The position numbers and the translations under genes were made by a program. Shown one piece after another: positions 33,045 to 44,727 of a stretch of DNA of 64,000 nt. This stretch comes from Neoechinorhynchus agilis (Eukaryota; Acanthocephala), in the NCBI GenBank assembly GCA_051530055.1, contig CM121342.1, positions 2,046,001-2,110,000 on the forward strand, given 5' to 3'. The notes beneath the pieces were generated by a model. The model saw nothing but the letters and a program-made list of their open reading frames with translations. It did not search any database and had not been told where the DNA came from. Position 1 is the first letter of the stretch; every line of letters starts with the position of its first letter.

Positions 33045-33300
33045 CAAGTGTTGTTTAAATGGACTGGCTCGATCGGAGACCAAAGTCCTTCTTATTCGAG
33101 TATTCACTATGCTGTGACAATTTGCGTGCCCATCGGTTTTGGGCAATCGAACCCGTTGGTTCTCATGCTATCAGTCTTGGTCCCGCTCTTGCATATCTCA
33201 GGGATTGAGTAAGCTACGCCTAGGCCTAGTCCCAACGCGAGACTAAAGGAACAGTCATCCATTTTAGCGATAATTTCGACAGTATCAATGTTTATCATCT
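33045..33300 (-). mobile_element. R-tail repeat, R block, with a 63-codon frame (unit 1)
   Basis: Reverse-complement match to about 1575-1890. The minus strand has an open frame of 63 codons (33298-33107) with ATG: MINIDTVEIIAKMDDCSFSL, a Gly/Leu-rich stretch GLGLGVAYS, and CPKPMGTQIVTA at the end. The left copy keeps MDDCSFSLA but is not open. Peptide conservation at two loci is suggestive, but it may belong to the repeat's own coding region. Confidence 0.45.
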
Positions 33301-34400
33301 AAAATACTAACACAGAAGTGTTATCCTGTATACTAGTTATTATCATGCGATATGATCGAGAAACCCCTGTTTCTGGACTCTTTGTCCGCTAAAACCTCTG
33401 AAGAAGAGCACCATTGCTTCCTCATTGGCAATTTCAAGCTGATGCTCGTTTTTTGGCTTCCATAGGTTGAACTAAGCATTCTATTTTGATGGCTTCCATT
33501 ATTAACTGATTTCGTAAATTAGGTTGTACGCTTATCACATTCACGTCATCAAAATCAATTTGATGTTCGCAATTCACCCTGTGATTGGCTATTGCTGAGG
33601 AAGCATCGTAACGCCTACATGCATATCTGTGCTCTGCGATCCTTTTGCTGAGTCCTTGTTTGGTCTGTCCCGCATATTTGGCTAGACAGTCTTTGCAACG
33701 GACATCGAATACAACTTGATATTGCTCACATTTTGACTTATTTTTAAGGATGACTGCGAGGTTCTCTTCTTTTGTATTGAACAGAAAGATTGTTTTGTCC
33801 AAGTTTCGCAAATCTCGATTAAGTACGGATTGAAGTTTGTTATTCACTAATTTAATTCCTATATATTTTGGTTTTTCATTCACCGAACATTTAATGATTC
33901 TTTTCTCTTGTCTATTAGCGATGTTCTTGGCTTTGTGGTAATTTTTTTATCGCCGATTCAGAATAACCCCTAGCTCTCAAAACTTGAGTAATGAGACGTA
34001 TTTCAACCGTTCTTAACTTGTTAGTTGATCATATTCTATAGGATCTTAGAAACAGTGACACAGCTGTAGATCTCTTAAAGGACTCCGGATTGTGTCTAAG
34101 ACCAATGCGAAGGATACCAGGCTAAATTTGGTTTTCTGGACACACTTTATTCTATCATTTGTAAGGAAGGTAGATGACGACTAACCTTAACACCAAGGAA
34201 ATTGATAGTAACCTGCTCACACTCTTCCGCTGTTACAGCCAATTTGATGTTGTTATGTATGGAATGCAACAACTTTTTTAAATTGTTGAACTCGACGGTG
34301 TGCGCGTTCATAATGCGCTCGATATGTCGATAGTTCAACGCCACCGATCGCCGGGTTCCACGGGTGTGCGAGACTACTGGAAGGGTGGGGTCAGGTTCGA
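33301..34400 (-). mobile_element. Penelope-like element, RT C-terminus plus GIY-YIG nuclease (unit 1)
   Basis: The upstream part (34147-34340) has LLHSIHNNIKLAVTAEE and NFLGVKVSR, the 'IxFTxExE...LxFLDVxVxR' region after the RT active site. The downstream frame (33434-33883, 149 codons) is a GIY-YIG nuclease domain: VVFDVRCKDCLAKYAGQTKQ (the YxGQT motif with preceding Cys pair), LSKRIAEHRYACRR (catalytic Arg and EH), and SSAIANHRVNCEHQIDFDDV. The 'GIY' half is VVF/KYAG here, as is usual for Penelope-like nucleases. The piece is broken between the two parts. Confidence 0.85.
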
Positions 34401-34794
34401 GATCACCCATCGGCCCCAAAAAGTGGGTTGGCTCTGGCCTTCGAGTGCGGCTAAATGCATCCGATGTGTGCAAGTCAGCCGAAAAGCTCCCAAAAAAAGG
34501 AATATAGCCGAAAGTCTCAAACGAAGATGTCTCAAGACCAATCAATCAATATGAGGAACATAACCATGCGTATGTCTGACTGTAAGGATAAATAAATAAA
34601 AAAATCTGCTGAACAATGGGGCGATCTATAAAACGTCGGTTATGAGTATCATTAAGGATCACCGCGTCAACCACCGACACCTTCGCACTCAATTCGCTTT
34701 CTGATTCTAACGCTGTACAATCTCAAAAATGTGACTATTCCTGGTGTGCTGGTCTTATGTACAAGTTGATTTTCGCAAAAGACTAACGCTCTTA
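34401..34794. other. No gene recognised
   Basis: Spacer before the homeobox gene's 3' end. It includes AATAAATAAA near 34590 on the plus strand, but nothing I can assign. Confidence 0.4.
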
Positions 34795-35241
34795 CTAATC
34801 TTCTTCAGATTCACTATCATCCATCTGAACTCCTTCGTATTGCCGAAACAGTTCACCAGGTTGAATCGCTCCCCATCCTTCCGGCCTTGGTGGCAGATAC
34901 AAGCGATATGGATTTGCACTATCAGCAAAACGATTCAACCGAGGCAGTGCATTAATAACGTAAGCTGTAAAAATGTCTCTATCCTGCACAAAAGGTACCG
35001 CAGATTCAGTTCGGGTGCCAATTGACCCGTTAATTTCTCTTATTTGTTGACGTCGCCGATGTCGAAACCAATTTTCAATGGAAAATAGAGTTCTCCTCAT
35101 TCCAACAGCTATTCTTGCCAAATCTAGAGTCGTGGGCATTGGTTCCATTTTGAACATTCTCTCAAGGATATTAACTTCATCTTCCACAAATCCGTTTATG
35201 GCTTGATTAATGTCACTGTTACCACTGCCACGAGAAACCAT
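34795..35241 (-). CDS. Divergent homeodomain protein, 148 aa (unit 1)
   Basis: A homeodomain is visible at about residues 14-67. Helix 1 is like VEDEVNILERMFKMEPMPT, helix 2 like LDLARIAVGMR, and recognition helix 3 is FSIENWFRHRRRQQ, matching the invariant WFxxRRxK. The usual Asn51 of WFQNRR is replaced by His, which should change DNA contact. Such domains bind DNA as nuclear transcription factors. Outside it are LYLPPRPEGWGAIQPGELF and an acidic end, DDSESEED. The ATG at 35241 is the first in frame; the frame upstream has no Met. Length fits a small single-exon gene or a last exon. No close class (Hox, Paired, Six) can be assigned by eye. Confidence 0.65.
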   Translation of the reverse strand: MVSRGSGNSDINQAINGFVEDEVNILERMFKMEPMPTTLDLARIAVGMRRTLFSIENWFRHRRRQQIREINGSIGTRTESAVPFVQDRDIFTAYVINALPRLNRFADSANPYRLYLPPRPEGWGAIQPGELFRQYEGVQMDDSESEED

Positions 35242-35289
35242 CGCGATCAAGGTGACTAGTCGCGTGTATCGAAAAATATATCCCAAGTC

Positions 35290-35765
35290 GACCTATTCGA
35301 TATCGACCGTTCATATAGTCTTGATTGTAGGCTTTGGTTTTCTAGAAAACAATGACAGCTTCAAAGTTTAAAACACTGACGATTGTTTTTTGCCAGCAGT
35401 CGACGCCATATAAACCAACAGGTCGAATCACTTTTCGATATATTTTAGAGATTTGATACGAACTTTCATATATGGATCGCACATAGCACGTCACTTGTTC
35501 AAAACATCATTGATTCTCGTATTCATCTCAGCTATACGGGAACCGTCAGCCGAGAGTATTGATCCAAGGTATTTAAAGTTATCTGTTCCGTCTATATTTA
35601 TTTTGCCCGGTTTCAATCTGAACAGTCGCTCCAGATACTTCGTCTTCCGGAAGTTCCAACGCAGCCCAAACAGTGCTAAACGGTCAATCCTTTACTGGAC
35701 TTGATTTGTAAAATTCGTCTTGTCGTTTTTTGCCACGAAAACATAATCTACCCAACAATCTCAAC
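35290..35765 (-). mobile_element. LINE 3'-end fragment, RTE-like (unit 1)
   Basis: Minus-strand peptides LRWNFRKTKYLERLFRL, NFKYLGSILSADGSRIAEMN and RINDVLNK, then a KVRIKSLKYIEK stretch, match the RT thumb region shared by many 'FKYLGSxxxxDG' LINEs such as RTE-type elements. Stops interrupt it. In unit 2 the same fragment is cut by the window edge. Confidence 0.65.
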
Positions 35766-36859
35766 AGCTATTGAATCTCGCTAAGCTGAAAAATTGCTTA
35801 AATCCTATTTTCAGTATTTGGACATATTGCTCGTATTTTTTTAAGTTAAAAATATATATCAATATTGCAGAATATTGGTTTAATGTTATACATAACTGTT
35901 AAATGTTTATAAATGATTGGGAAATGTGAGCAATGCGTCCAAGTACGAAAAGGGATTCGAGCACAATTTCAGGGAAGCGACATTTTGAAATTGATATCGT
36001 TTTTTCTGCCGCAACGCCATCAATAAAGTAATTTTTAGGCCTGATTACTTTCGAGTGGTGGCGGTTATGGCATTCGACGATGTTCGCATAACAGTGGCCA
36101 GTTCGTACTTGCGGATGTGAGAAACAGCACTGCACTTTTAGACCGATAAACTCGGAAAACTGTATTGAACTTCGGGTGTCGTAGTCAGAACGCTGTGGAA
36201 GGAACAAAATAATCGTCTAATGTAGTTCAAAGGGGTACAGTTTGAAGCGAAGGTGAAAAATCCATTTTATTGGAAGGACGGTCGACCGACACCGCAATCG
36301 GTGCAACTCGAGAAGTCATTCAGAGAATCGAACAGAGGAGAATTGCGAATTGGTAGCCTATCGCGTGCGCAAAACTCCGATGAAGAGAAAGCGGCCAATT
36401 ACATTGAACGAGAAAGATTTTGAGCGATTCTCAAATTCGAATTATTCTCAAATTAAATCTATAATGCGCCAAAGAAGCGAATTAGAAAAAAGGATTTCAA
36501 CTCTTATCCGATTTGTGACACACTCGAACTAATCGAAGACGTTAGACGAATTGATCCAAAGACATTAACATGGTAAGCTAATCAAACTGTCAACAGTCAA
36601 CCCAGTCTCACGGAACATTTAAATTGGATCCTTTGCATTTGCGAAGTGGCTCGCGGCCACTTACAGTTACTGTCTTTTTGCTAAGTTAGTTTAGAAAATA
36701 TAACGAATAAATGATTAGCCGTCAACTTCGTATAATAGACAAACAACTCATGAATTTTATTTCGACAATATCCGAGTTTGTCGATTGGTATAATGTTAAA
36801 CGATAAATGGAACAACAAATCTATGGGAAAATTTGCCAAAAACACCTTGGTGATCGTTT
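35766..36859. other. No gene recognised
   Basis: AT-rich with short frames (for example minus 36207-35899 and plus 36350-36532) that I cannot place in a family. Part may be decayed internal sequence of the gypsy element to its right. Confidence 0.4.
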
Positions 36860-38040
36860 GGTCGACTTGTTGTTCCACTCGCCACTTGGAACACGATTTT
36901 TGACGCTTTGCATCAATGTCATCCGGGTTGTGCATCAATGAAAGCCCTCGCTAGAATGTTTTTATGGTTCCCAAGGATGAATAAAGCTATCGATGACATC
37001 GCTAGACGTTGCGGAAAATGTCAAGAAGTGAAACCTCAACAGCCTGAGGTCGATTTAATACCATGGGACATGCCACAAAGACCCTGGGAACGTGTTCAGA
37101 TAGATTATGCAGAGCCAATAAAAAATAACACATGGTTAATCGTCGTAGATGCGTTCACCAAATGGCCCGAAGTAGTCGAAGTAAGGTCGACCGATGCCGT
37201 CGCGCTAGTGATGGAGATGCGTCGCCTCTTCTGTAGATTCGGCCTACGAAAGCGAGTAGTGATGGATAACGGAGCAAGTTTTCGCGGTGAACATTATAAA
37301 GGTTTCTTGATACGAAACGGTATCAAGCCCATTACTCCACTCCATACCACCCGAGGACTAACGGCCAGGCAGAACGGTTCGTGCGGACAGTCAAAGATAG
37401 GGTATTCAAGTGTCATCCACGATCAGAGTTCGAGAAAGCGTTGCAGCAATTCCAACTCAGTTGCCGCAATTGTCCTCAGACAGAAACAGAAAATAAGTCC
37501 GGCGATGGCCATGTTAGGTCGACTTCTCAAGGTGATCCTCAACAATATTCGCCGCGATGAACGAGAACGTGTTGCAGAACGAAAAGAGAATTTGAAAACA
37601 CATCACGATCGACAATCAAGTTGGAGACAATTTGAAGAAAATCAACCGGTATGGTTTAGGGCACAGAAAGGGCACAAATGGGAAATCGGTAACATTGTAA
37701 ATGGAACAGGACCAGTATCCTATCAAGTCGAATCGAACGACACTCTCTCCAGGAGGCATGTCGATCATTTGAGACCGGCGACAACCGAGGATGATATGCG
37801 CAACCAATCATATGTAGGGCAACCGACCGAGGATCTTTCACGATCAGAAGAGGGAACCGATAATCAAAATTCATCATCGCCAAGGAGAGAGATGGTCGAA
37901 ATTCCGGGGCGTAGCGAGCGAGTTCGAAGACCCTCGAATTGGCTCAAGGATTACGTGACATAATCCTCAAATAAAGGGGGAGGATTGTTGTGTAGTCGAT
38001 CGATAAACGCGACGATCGATAGTAGTTATTATGCGGTGTT
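36860..38040 (+). mobile_element. Ty3/gypsy integrase remnant with polypurine tract and cut 3' LTR
   Basis: A long frame (36908-37963) holds an integrase: HQCHPGCASMKAL with CGKCQEV (H2C2 zinc-binding part), the catalytic core with IDYAEP and VVMDNGASF, and a GPVSYQVE module before RRHVDHLRP, as in chromoviral-type Ty3/gypsy integrases. The polypurine tract AAATAAAGGGGGAGGA (37969-37984) is followed by an LTR start, TGTTGTGTAG (37986). That LTR is cut at 38040 by the start of duplication unit 2. The 5' part of the element is not seen. It is a fossil with a few breaks, and is unrelated in orientation to the gypsy at 9444-13515. Confidence 0.85.
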
Positions 38041-41000
38041 TTGGAAACACCTTTGTAAGTACTAAGATTCCCACAGGCGCACACGATACCAATGGACCCG
38101 ACAAGAAGAAATGCTTTTTCGGATGTAGAGACCACATCGTCCTGATCCGGAAAAGTGGTTGTTGTGACCGACTCGGTGGTAGACATCACATCAACATATA
38201 CGCAATTGGTCCAAGTTTTCCATCTTTATTCCCTTTCCGGGTATCCATGTTCGTCTTTTCAGTGTTTCTATGAACCTCTCGGCTAACCCGTTAGTTCTAG
38301 GATGATATGGGCTAGCTTTTATATGTTTGATTTGAAATTCGCTGCAAAAACGTGAAAACTCATTCGAAATAAACTGTGGCCCATTGTCTGACACAATTTA
38401 TTTCGGTGCCCGAATCTGCTGAAACATCTCCATCGACATCGTACGACATGCGTGGTCGTCGAATTTCGACCTAGCGACCATACCTCTGGCAATTTTGTGT
38501 TCGATACGAATTAGCTATGTATCGCTATTTACTGACCCAGCCATGTCCACGTGTAATCTTTCCCATGTTTCTACAAGCCAGTCGCAAAGTTCACACATTG
38601 CGATCATTTGTCTGATCTCTTCCTCCATCTTAGGCCAAAACACATAATACCGACTCATTGCAATCATCGCATCCCTTCCGGTGTGTCCTGCATGTAGACG
38701 ATCCAATACGCACCTTCTCAAGCTCTTTGTTAATTACTAACCGGTCAAGATGCAAAATGATCCCATTTATAACGCTTAATTCGTCTCTAACCTTCAAAAA
38801 TGGAGGATCTGTCGGGCTAATCTCTCGTGGCCAGCCATATTTTATATATCGCAGGATCCTCCCTAATTGAACATCGTCCCTCGTGGTGCTGCGTATTGTG
38901 TTCTCCGAAATCTCAATCTTACACGATTTTTCCTCAATCACCATTCCGATTTGAATCTATTCTTCGTTACTCGCTCCATCACTTATATTCTTGTTTGCTA
39001 ACCTCGATAAGCAGTCAGCTACCTGGTTCCGAAAATGTATTGCAATGGCGTGTGGTCGGTTTCGAGCGTGAATTTCCGTCCATATACGTAGAAGTGGAAT
39101 TTCTGCACCGCGAAAATCAAAGCCAACGCTTCTTTGACAAGAACCGAGTAATTCTCTTGTGATTTTCGCAATACCCTTGAAGCGAACATGACAGGATGCT
39201 TCGATCCGTCCTCCAATTCGTGGAATAATACAGCACCTATTTTGGTGTCACAAGCATCGGAATTTATAACTATTTTCTTATTTTCATCATATGGCAAGGG
39301 ATTCCGTGTACTCGTCAGCATTTCTTTAATTTGATTGAATGCATTTGAGTGATATTGTTTCCATTCGAATCGCGTCCCTTTCCTTGTATTTTCTTATTTT
39401 CATCATATGGCAAGGGATTCCGTGTACCCGTCAGCATTTCTTTAATTTGATTGAATGCATTTGAGTGATATTGTTTCCATTCGAATCGCGTCCCTTTCCT
39501 TGTATTTTCTTATTTTCATCATATGGCAAGGGATTCCGTGTACCCGTCAGCATTTCTTTAATTTGATTGAATGCATTTGAGTGATATTGTTTCCATTCGA
39601 ATCGCGTCCCTTTCCTTGTATTTTCTTATTTTCATCATATGGCAAGGGATTCCGTGTACCCGTCAGCATTTCTTTAATTTGATTGAATGCATTTGAGTGA
39701 TATTGTTTCCATTCGAATCGCGTCCCTTTCCTTGTATTTTCTTATTTTCATCATATGGCAAGGGATTCCGTGTACCCGTCAGCATTTCTTTAATTTGATT
39801 GAATGCATTTGAGTGATATTGTTTCCATTTGTTTGTTTTTGTGGTTTTTTGTGGGTTGTGTTTATTTGATTAATTTTGGTGTTTGTTATTCGAATCGCGT
39901 CCCTTTCCTTGTATTTTCTTATTTTCATCATATGGCAAGGGATTCCGTGTACCCGTCAGCATTTCTTTAATTTGATTGAATGCATTTGAGTGATATTGTT
40001 TCCATTCGAATCGCGTCCCTTTCCTTGTATTTTCTTATTTTCATCATATGGCAAGGGATTCCGTGTACCCGTCAGCATTTCTTTAATTTGATTGAATGCA
40101 TTTGAGTGATATTGTTTCCATTCGAATCGCGTCCCTTTCCTTGTTAGCTCGTAAAGTGGCGCACATATCGGATGCAGCTCTGGAAAATATCGCTCTTGAA
40201 AATTCACTTAGCCAAGAAAACTCTTCAGTTGCATAACATTTCGAGGTCTTGTGCCCTTCAGCATATCTTCAATCTTTTCTTTGGTCGGTTGAATCATCAC
40301 TCGTCAACAAATTTCGGGAGTCTGCGTCTATTTCTAATTGGTGATACGCATCCGATAAATCAAGAATCGAATATTTCTTTCCTGGAGCGATGTTGTGTAG
40401 CAACTCGTCAAATGTCGGCATTTGATACAGTTCGTCTCGGAGATATTTATTGCTTGCTGTCCTGAAATCTCCGCATATCCGTATCTTACCATCCTTCCTT
40501 CTTACGACGACGATCGGCGTTGCCCATCTCACCTGCTCCTCGTGATCTATGAGCTGCTCGAGAACATTTTTCTTAACTAATCTTTCTAACTCTTCCTTCA
40601 AAAGCGCTTGAACAGCAAACAGAATCCTCCGTGCTTGACATCGAATCGGGTTACTCTCATTCATCAAATCTAATTTGATCTTGTAATCCATGCTGGCAGA
40701 GTCTGGTTCTCGAAAAATATTAGGGGATGCCTGTTGAATTTTGTACTTCGAAATCCGATTCCCTTTAGCTTTTATGCTGTCTTCCTCGGGCAATTCCATC
40801 TCGAACGCAATACACCAGGGTAACCCAAACAGACATCGACTGTTACAGGGCACTACGTGAGCCTTGACTGATTTTGTCGCCCCACGGAGTTCCACTGTCA
40901 ATTCACATTCTCCAAAATCCTCAACTTTCGCCCCCACAAATCCCTTCAATTCTTTGCCCCTTAAGCAATATCGGACGTCCTACTTGTTCCCATACCTTAT

Positions 41001-42112
41001 TGCTAATAACGCTTACCTTCGCTCCTGTATCGAATTGCATCTTGCAGTGGACATTATTGATTTTGACTGTGATCTCCATTCTTTTATTCTTTCTCTTATC
41101 AACCACGTATAAGCAAATTTGTTCGTTGTTAATCTCCACATTTTCGGCCGCTTATCCTTGCTTCTTTTCGCTTCCCTCCGCTATCTGCATCTGTCGATCG
41201 TCGATTAAATCTCATTCCTGTTCTTTGCTCCAATCTATTGATATCGTGCTCCATTTTCAATTCTTCGGTATTTCCCCCAATAATCTCCTGGGCATTCTCA
41301 CTTGCTTCCATCGCGTGGGCCAATTCTAATAACTTTTGTGGTGTCCTTGCACTGCATCACGGCTATTCTCAATGTCGCATTGGGTGTTTTGAGGACAACC
41401 AAGCCTTTGATTCTATCATCCACGGCTTTCAACTCATCATCAATTTCTTTTGAGAAAAACGTTGAATCCTCTTGCAGCTCCTCGCAAATCAGCCACCCAT
41501 TGTGCACGTGTTTCGCCTTCTCGTTTATTTTTCGAATTGAAAATGTACCTGGCCAATATTTTCAGTACCTCAGCTTTGTAATATTCATCCACTAGCCGGA
41601 TAATATCCTTATATGCGAACTTCGCCATCTCCTGTGCTGCCGTCAATTTTTTTATCAGCTTGTATGTTTCGCCACCGATCCATGTAAGCATATTTGCCTT
41701 TTTGGTTTTATCTTCGATCACTTCATTAGCTTCCATATATTGGTTAATTTTTTCCACGTATTCTGCCCAATCCTCCTGCTCCTGTTCGTATCGTCTCAAT
41801 GCATTTATCCCTCTCCTCTGTCCATGAGCATCCAATTCATCTTTTCCTTGCACTAACATCATGAGTTCCATCATTGCTGCTATTGCTGCTGCATCCACTC
41901 CCTCATCATGTTCGCTTGATACTTTTTATGATCTGCTGCAACACGTGAGAATCCTCGTCGCCAAATGTGACTGACTCGGTGGTAGACATGTTGTATTCTG
42001 ATTCCAAAGACGTCCACTCTCACACACATCAACGTATACGCGCACACAGATACTTGCATGTATCACCAGATCGATGGCATGACGACATCATGTCCACTAT
42101 AAATGTTGTCAA
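38041..42112 (-). mobile_element. Ty3/gypsy-type LTR retrotransposon fossil (unit 2)
   Basis: Copy of 9444-13515, with integrase part at about 38190-38940, RNase H at about 39020-39320, RT at about 40270-40750, protease at about 41040 and gag-like part at about 41440-41990. It has the same breaks as unit 1, so it did not arise by transposition but was carried along by the duplication. Confidence 0.85.
39271..40144. repeat. 116-bp tandem array, seven copies (unit 2)
   Basis: Same copy number, the same 61-bp C-free insert (39828-39888) and the same odd base in the first copy as at 10674-11547. Tandem arrays usually change copy number quickly, so equality argues that the large duplication is very young or artificial. 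Confidence 0.95.
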
Positions 42113-42786
42113 ATTAAAAATTCCAAGACCGGCGAAAATACTAAGCGAAATAAGTTTGGGATTTATCTGGAAAAGTTTTGATGGCGATTCTTAGGTGAGG
42201 AACGATTTTCAAGTAAAACTCGCGGTGCGGAATGTGACCGAGGACGTCAGGAGGACGCCAAAGTGTCACAAATGAGAAAAATCGACCGGTGTTCCATATT
42301 TCCTTCAGGGACAGGAACAACGAACCAACAGAAAATCCGATTACGAATAGGACTTAACGGGACAAACAGAAGTCCAAGAAGTCTAAGCTACATCCTTGTT
42401 TAACAACTTTTTAAACTTTCGAAAAATTATGAACAGACTGCTGCCGGGTTGCCGTTAAGGACGTTTCCGATAAATGAAGTCCTATGCGGCACCTCGACAG
42501 GTAGTGCAGCCGTTTCACATCAAGGAGAAAACTTTGGCGGCTCGGATCGGTAATTGTTTCCCATCTAATGGCGAAATCAGTTAAGTGTTGTAAGCAATTG
42601 ACCCGACAGTGCATACTTTTCCATTTTAAAGGAGTTATATTCTAAAATCTTTCAAAACAAAGTGGAACCTGTAGGCGTTTGATTTTTATTCGATGTTTTA
42701 CACCCAGAAATTTATAATGTCAAAATACACTCCATTTTTTATTTGGTCTCATCCCTGAGGTGCCACCCTCTCTAATTTTTTCCCCT
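42113..42786. other. No gene recognised (unit 2)
   Basis: Counterpart of 13516-14189; only short frames. Confidence 0.45.
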
Positions 42787-43037
42787 TTGGCGTCAAGACG
42801 CTCGGGTCGTTTGGTACCGCGGCGCAGAACCTGGTTAAGCAATTGTCTAAGAGATTCAGACGAATCTTCCTCCTGCAAAACATTAGCCCGGCTGTGCAAC
42901 GAGGAAGAGTATTAAATAATTGAGGAAAAGCATTTCGCGCCCATGGTCGATTCTTTAACAAAATTAATATTTCACACCAGGACTGCAGCTAAGTGATCCA
43001 GAGCGCTGATGTGAATGATTTCTGTTGGATTATTGTG
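42787..43037 (+). mobile_element. Retroelement C-terminal tail fragment (unit 2)
   Basis: Counterpart of 14190-14440; LGSFGTAAQNLVKQL and QRG peptides. Confidence 0.5.
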
Positions 43038-43603
43038 AATAAAAAATTCAGTTACTTGTTCACAAAGCGTACTTATAATCCTTTGCTTTTTGGGATTGCA
43101 TCGGCATTTAACGATTTGGTAATAATTTTTCCGTAATCATTGAGAAAGGTTTTCTATTTGCATTCGATTCCACATTTTCTCGTATCGAAAGTCCTGTTCC
43201 TCGAACTTACATTTTCCTGGATCTCAACCTAAGAAAACGCTCAACTATGCTTCATTTCTGTAATTCTATATGTTCGATTAGTTAAAAAATCAATTTCGAA
43301 TTCTTCTTTTAAGTTAATTTTCCTTTCCTCATGGATTTGTGACAAGAGACGCAAATCCGATTAAACTTATCACAAAATCCACCACTTCTGTAAGCTATTA
43401 GACTTTCGAGAGCATTCGAGTGGTCCGATGTCGAATCTCTTTTCGTAATCTTTTTTTGTTGAGACATTTTTCGTATTTCCATGTCAAATTGGAAATCATA
43501 AATACTGACAATAACGTAAATTAGTCGTTTTCCCAGAAAAATCGGCTATATTAGGTTGATATATTTGTTGTTTTTATACAATCATTGATTCCATTATTCA
43601 GAT
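43038..43603. other. AT-rich 5' flank of the Tudor-like gene (unit 2)
   Basis: Counterpart of 14441-15006; no open frame. Confidence 0.35.
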
Positions 43604-44387
43604 ATGAGCGGAAACGATCATTACACACTGATAAAGCTTTCAACGGACTATGCAGGAGCGTTTACGAGTAAAAATACAATAATCGAACTTTTTAAGGTTG
43701 TTGAACGCGATATGCGAATAGAATGGAATGACCCCAAAGAACCTGGATATTTGTTAATCAGCCATTGACATTGTAGATAGTGCACTTTCGGAAAAGCTGG
43801 AGTTGAAAGTCAAAACCTCTATTATGGCCGATACAAAATTACAAGTTCGTCTTCTAAAGTTTTTGTCTCCTTATGAGATTTTTATCGCTACTGATACCTA
43901 CGACCGAAACCTAGAAACCATCGGCCGTTTGCTGAAGAGTTTATGTACACATCGGAATCTTCGAGTGGGATCCGACGGACCGCAAACGAACACCATGTAT
44001 GCAATTGAACGACAAGGAGTCTTTTATCGCTGTACAGTAAGCGATAAAAACATTAAAACTATAACCTTTGCAGATAAGTTTTGCTATGAAGCCCTTGATG
44101 ATTTCACTGGACTTCATATACTCGGTAAGGAATCTTTTCAGTTTCCATCATTGATGATAGACTGCGCTATGGATGATATATTGCCCATGTATGATCAAGA
44201 CGAGTTTGACGATCAAGTCAGTAGAGAGATTGAGAAGAAAATTAAAAATTGTGAAAGGTTTGAGATTCATGTGAAGAGACATCTAGAGAGCGAGAAGCAT
44301 GACTTCTATACTATTCATCTAAGGACGGAGTTCGGCGATTTAGAAGAATATTTGATTGCAAATAGATTGGCTCGACGGAAGATTTAA
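43604..44387 (+). CDS. Tudor-domain-like protein, with one frame change (unit 2)
   Basis: Counterpart of 15007-15790, with ATG 43604 and the long second frame open from 43758 to 44387. The frame change sits at the same base (about 43760), so it predates the duplication or is a shared consensus error. MYAIERQGVFYRCTVSD and ITFADKF mark the Tudor core. Confidence 0.5.
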
Positions 44388-44727
44388 GGAATCTTTCTTA
44401 ATATAGTAAATTGCGCTTTAAGTTCCATCTATAACCGCTTTTTCTTGAATAATCCGGCAACCACTATCGCTTATTTTTATAATATTTGATAGAAGATAAC
44501 CGTCATAGTGAGCGAATTTTTAAAGTATGGAATTTGTAAGAATTTCAGCAAATTCGACGAAGGAACTGAAGAAATGCTTTAGACGAAATATAAGCCACAA
44601 GCATTTGGTTTTCTTGCCTTGAACAACATATTTCTCCATAGACTTTGTCATTCTTACCTTTATATTGTGAATAAGAATTGCATATATCACTGCCTAAAAA
44701 TATATTATCTTTGTCGTGTGTAATAAA

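Larger units (their letters stand above)
9444..38040. repeat. Tandem duplication, unit 1 (28,597 bp)
   Basis: Sequence from 9444 (TTGGAAACACCTTTG) reappears at 38041, and every later feature recurs at +28,597. Before the shared start the two flanks differ (CATTA versus GTGTT), so the breakpoint is resolved to the base with essentially no microhomology. Unit 1 ends inside the LTR of the gypsy integrase remnant. I compared frames and spot stretches, not a full alignment, and found no difference between units. Confidence 0.93.

Noticed and set aside
33434-33883. GIY-YIG frame as a host repair nuclease
   Set aside because: The YAGQT, EHR and NH...CEHQIDF pattern plus the RT-like peptide just upstream fit a Penelope-like element.
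35404-38040. Treating 35404-38040 as a unique spacer between two repeats
   Set aside because: With a 28,597-bp period this stretch is simply the right end of unit 1. Its unit 2 counterpart would lie beyond the window edge.
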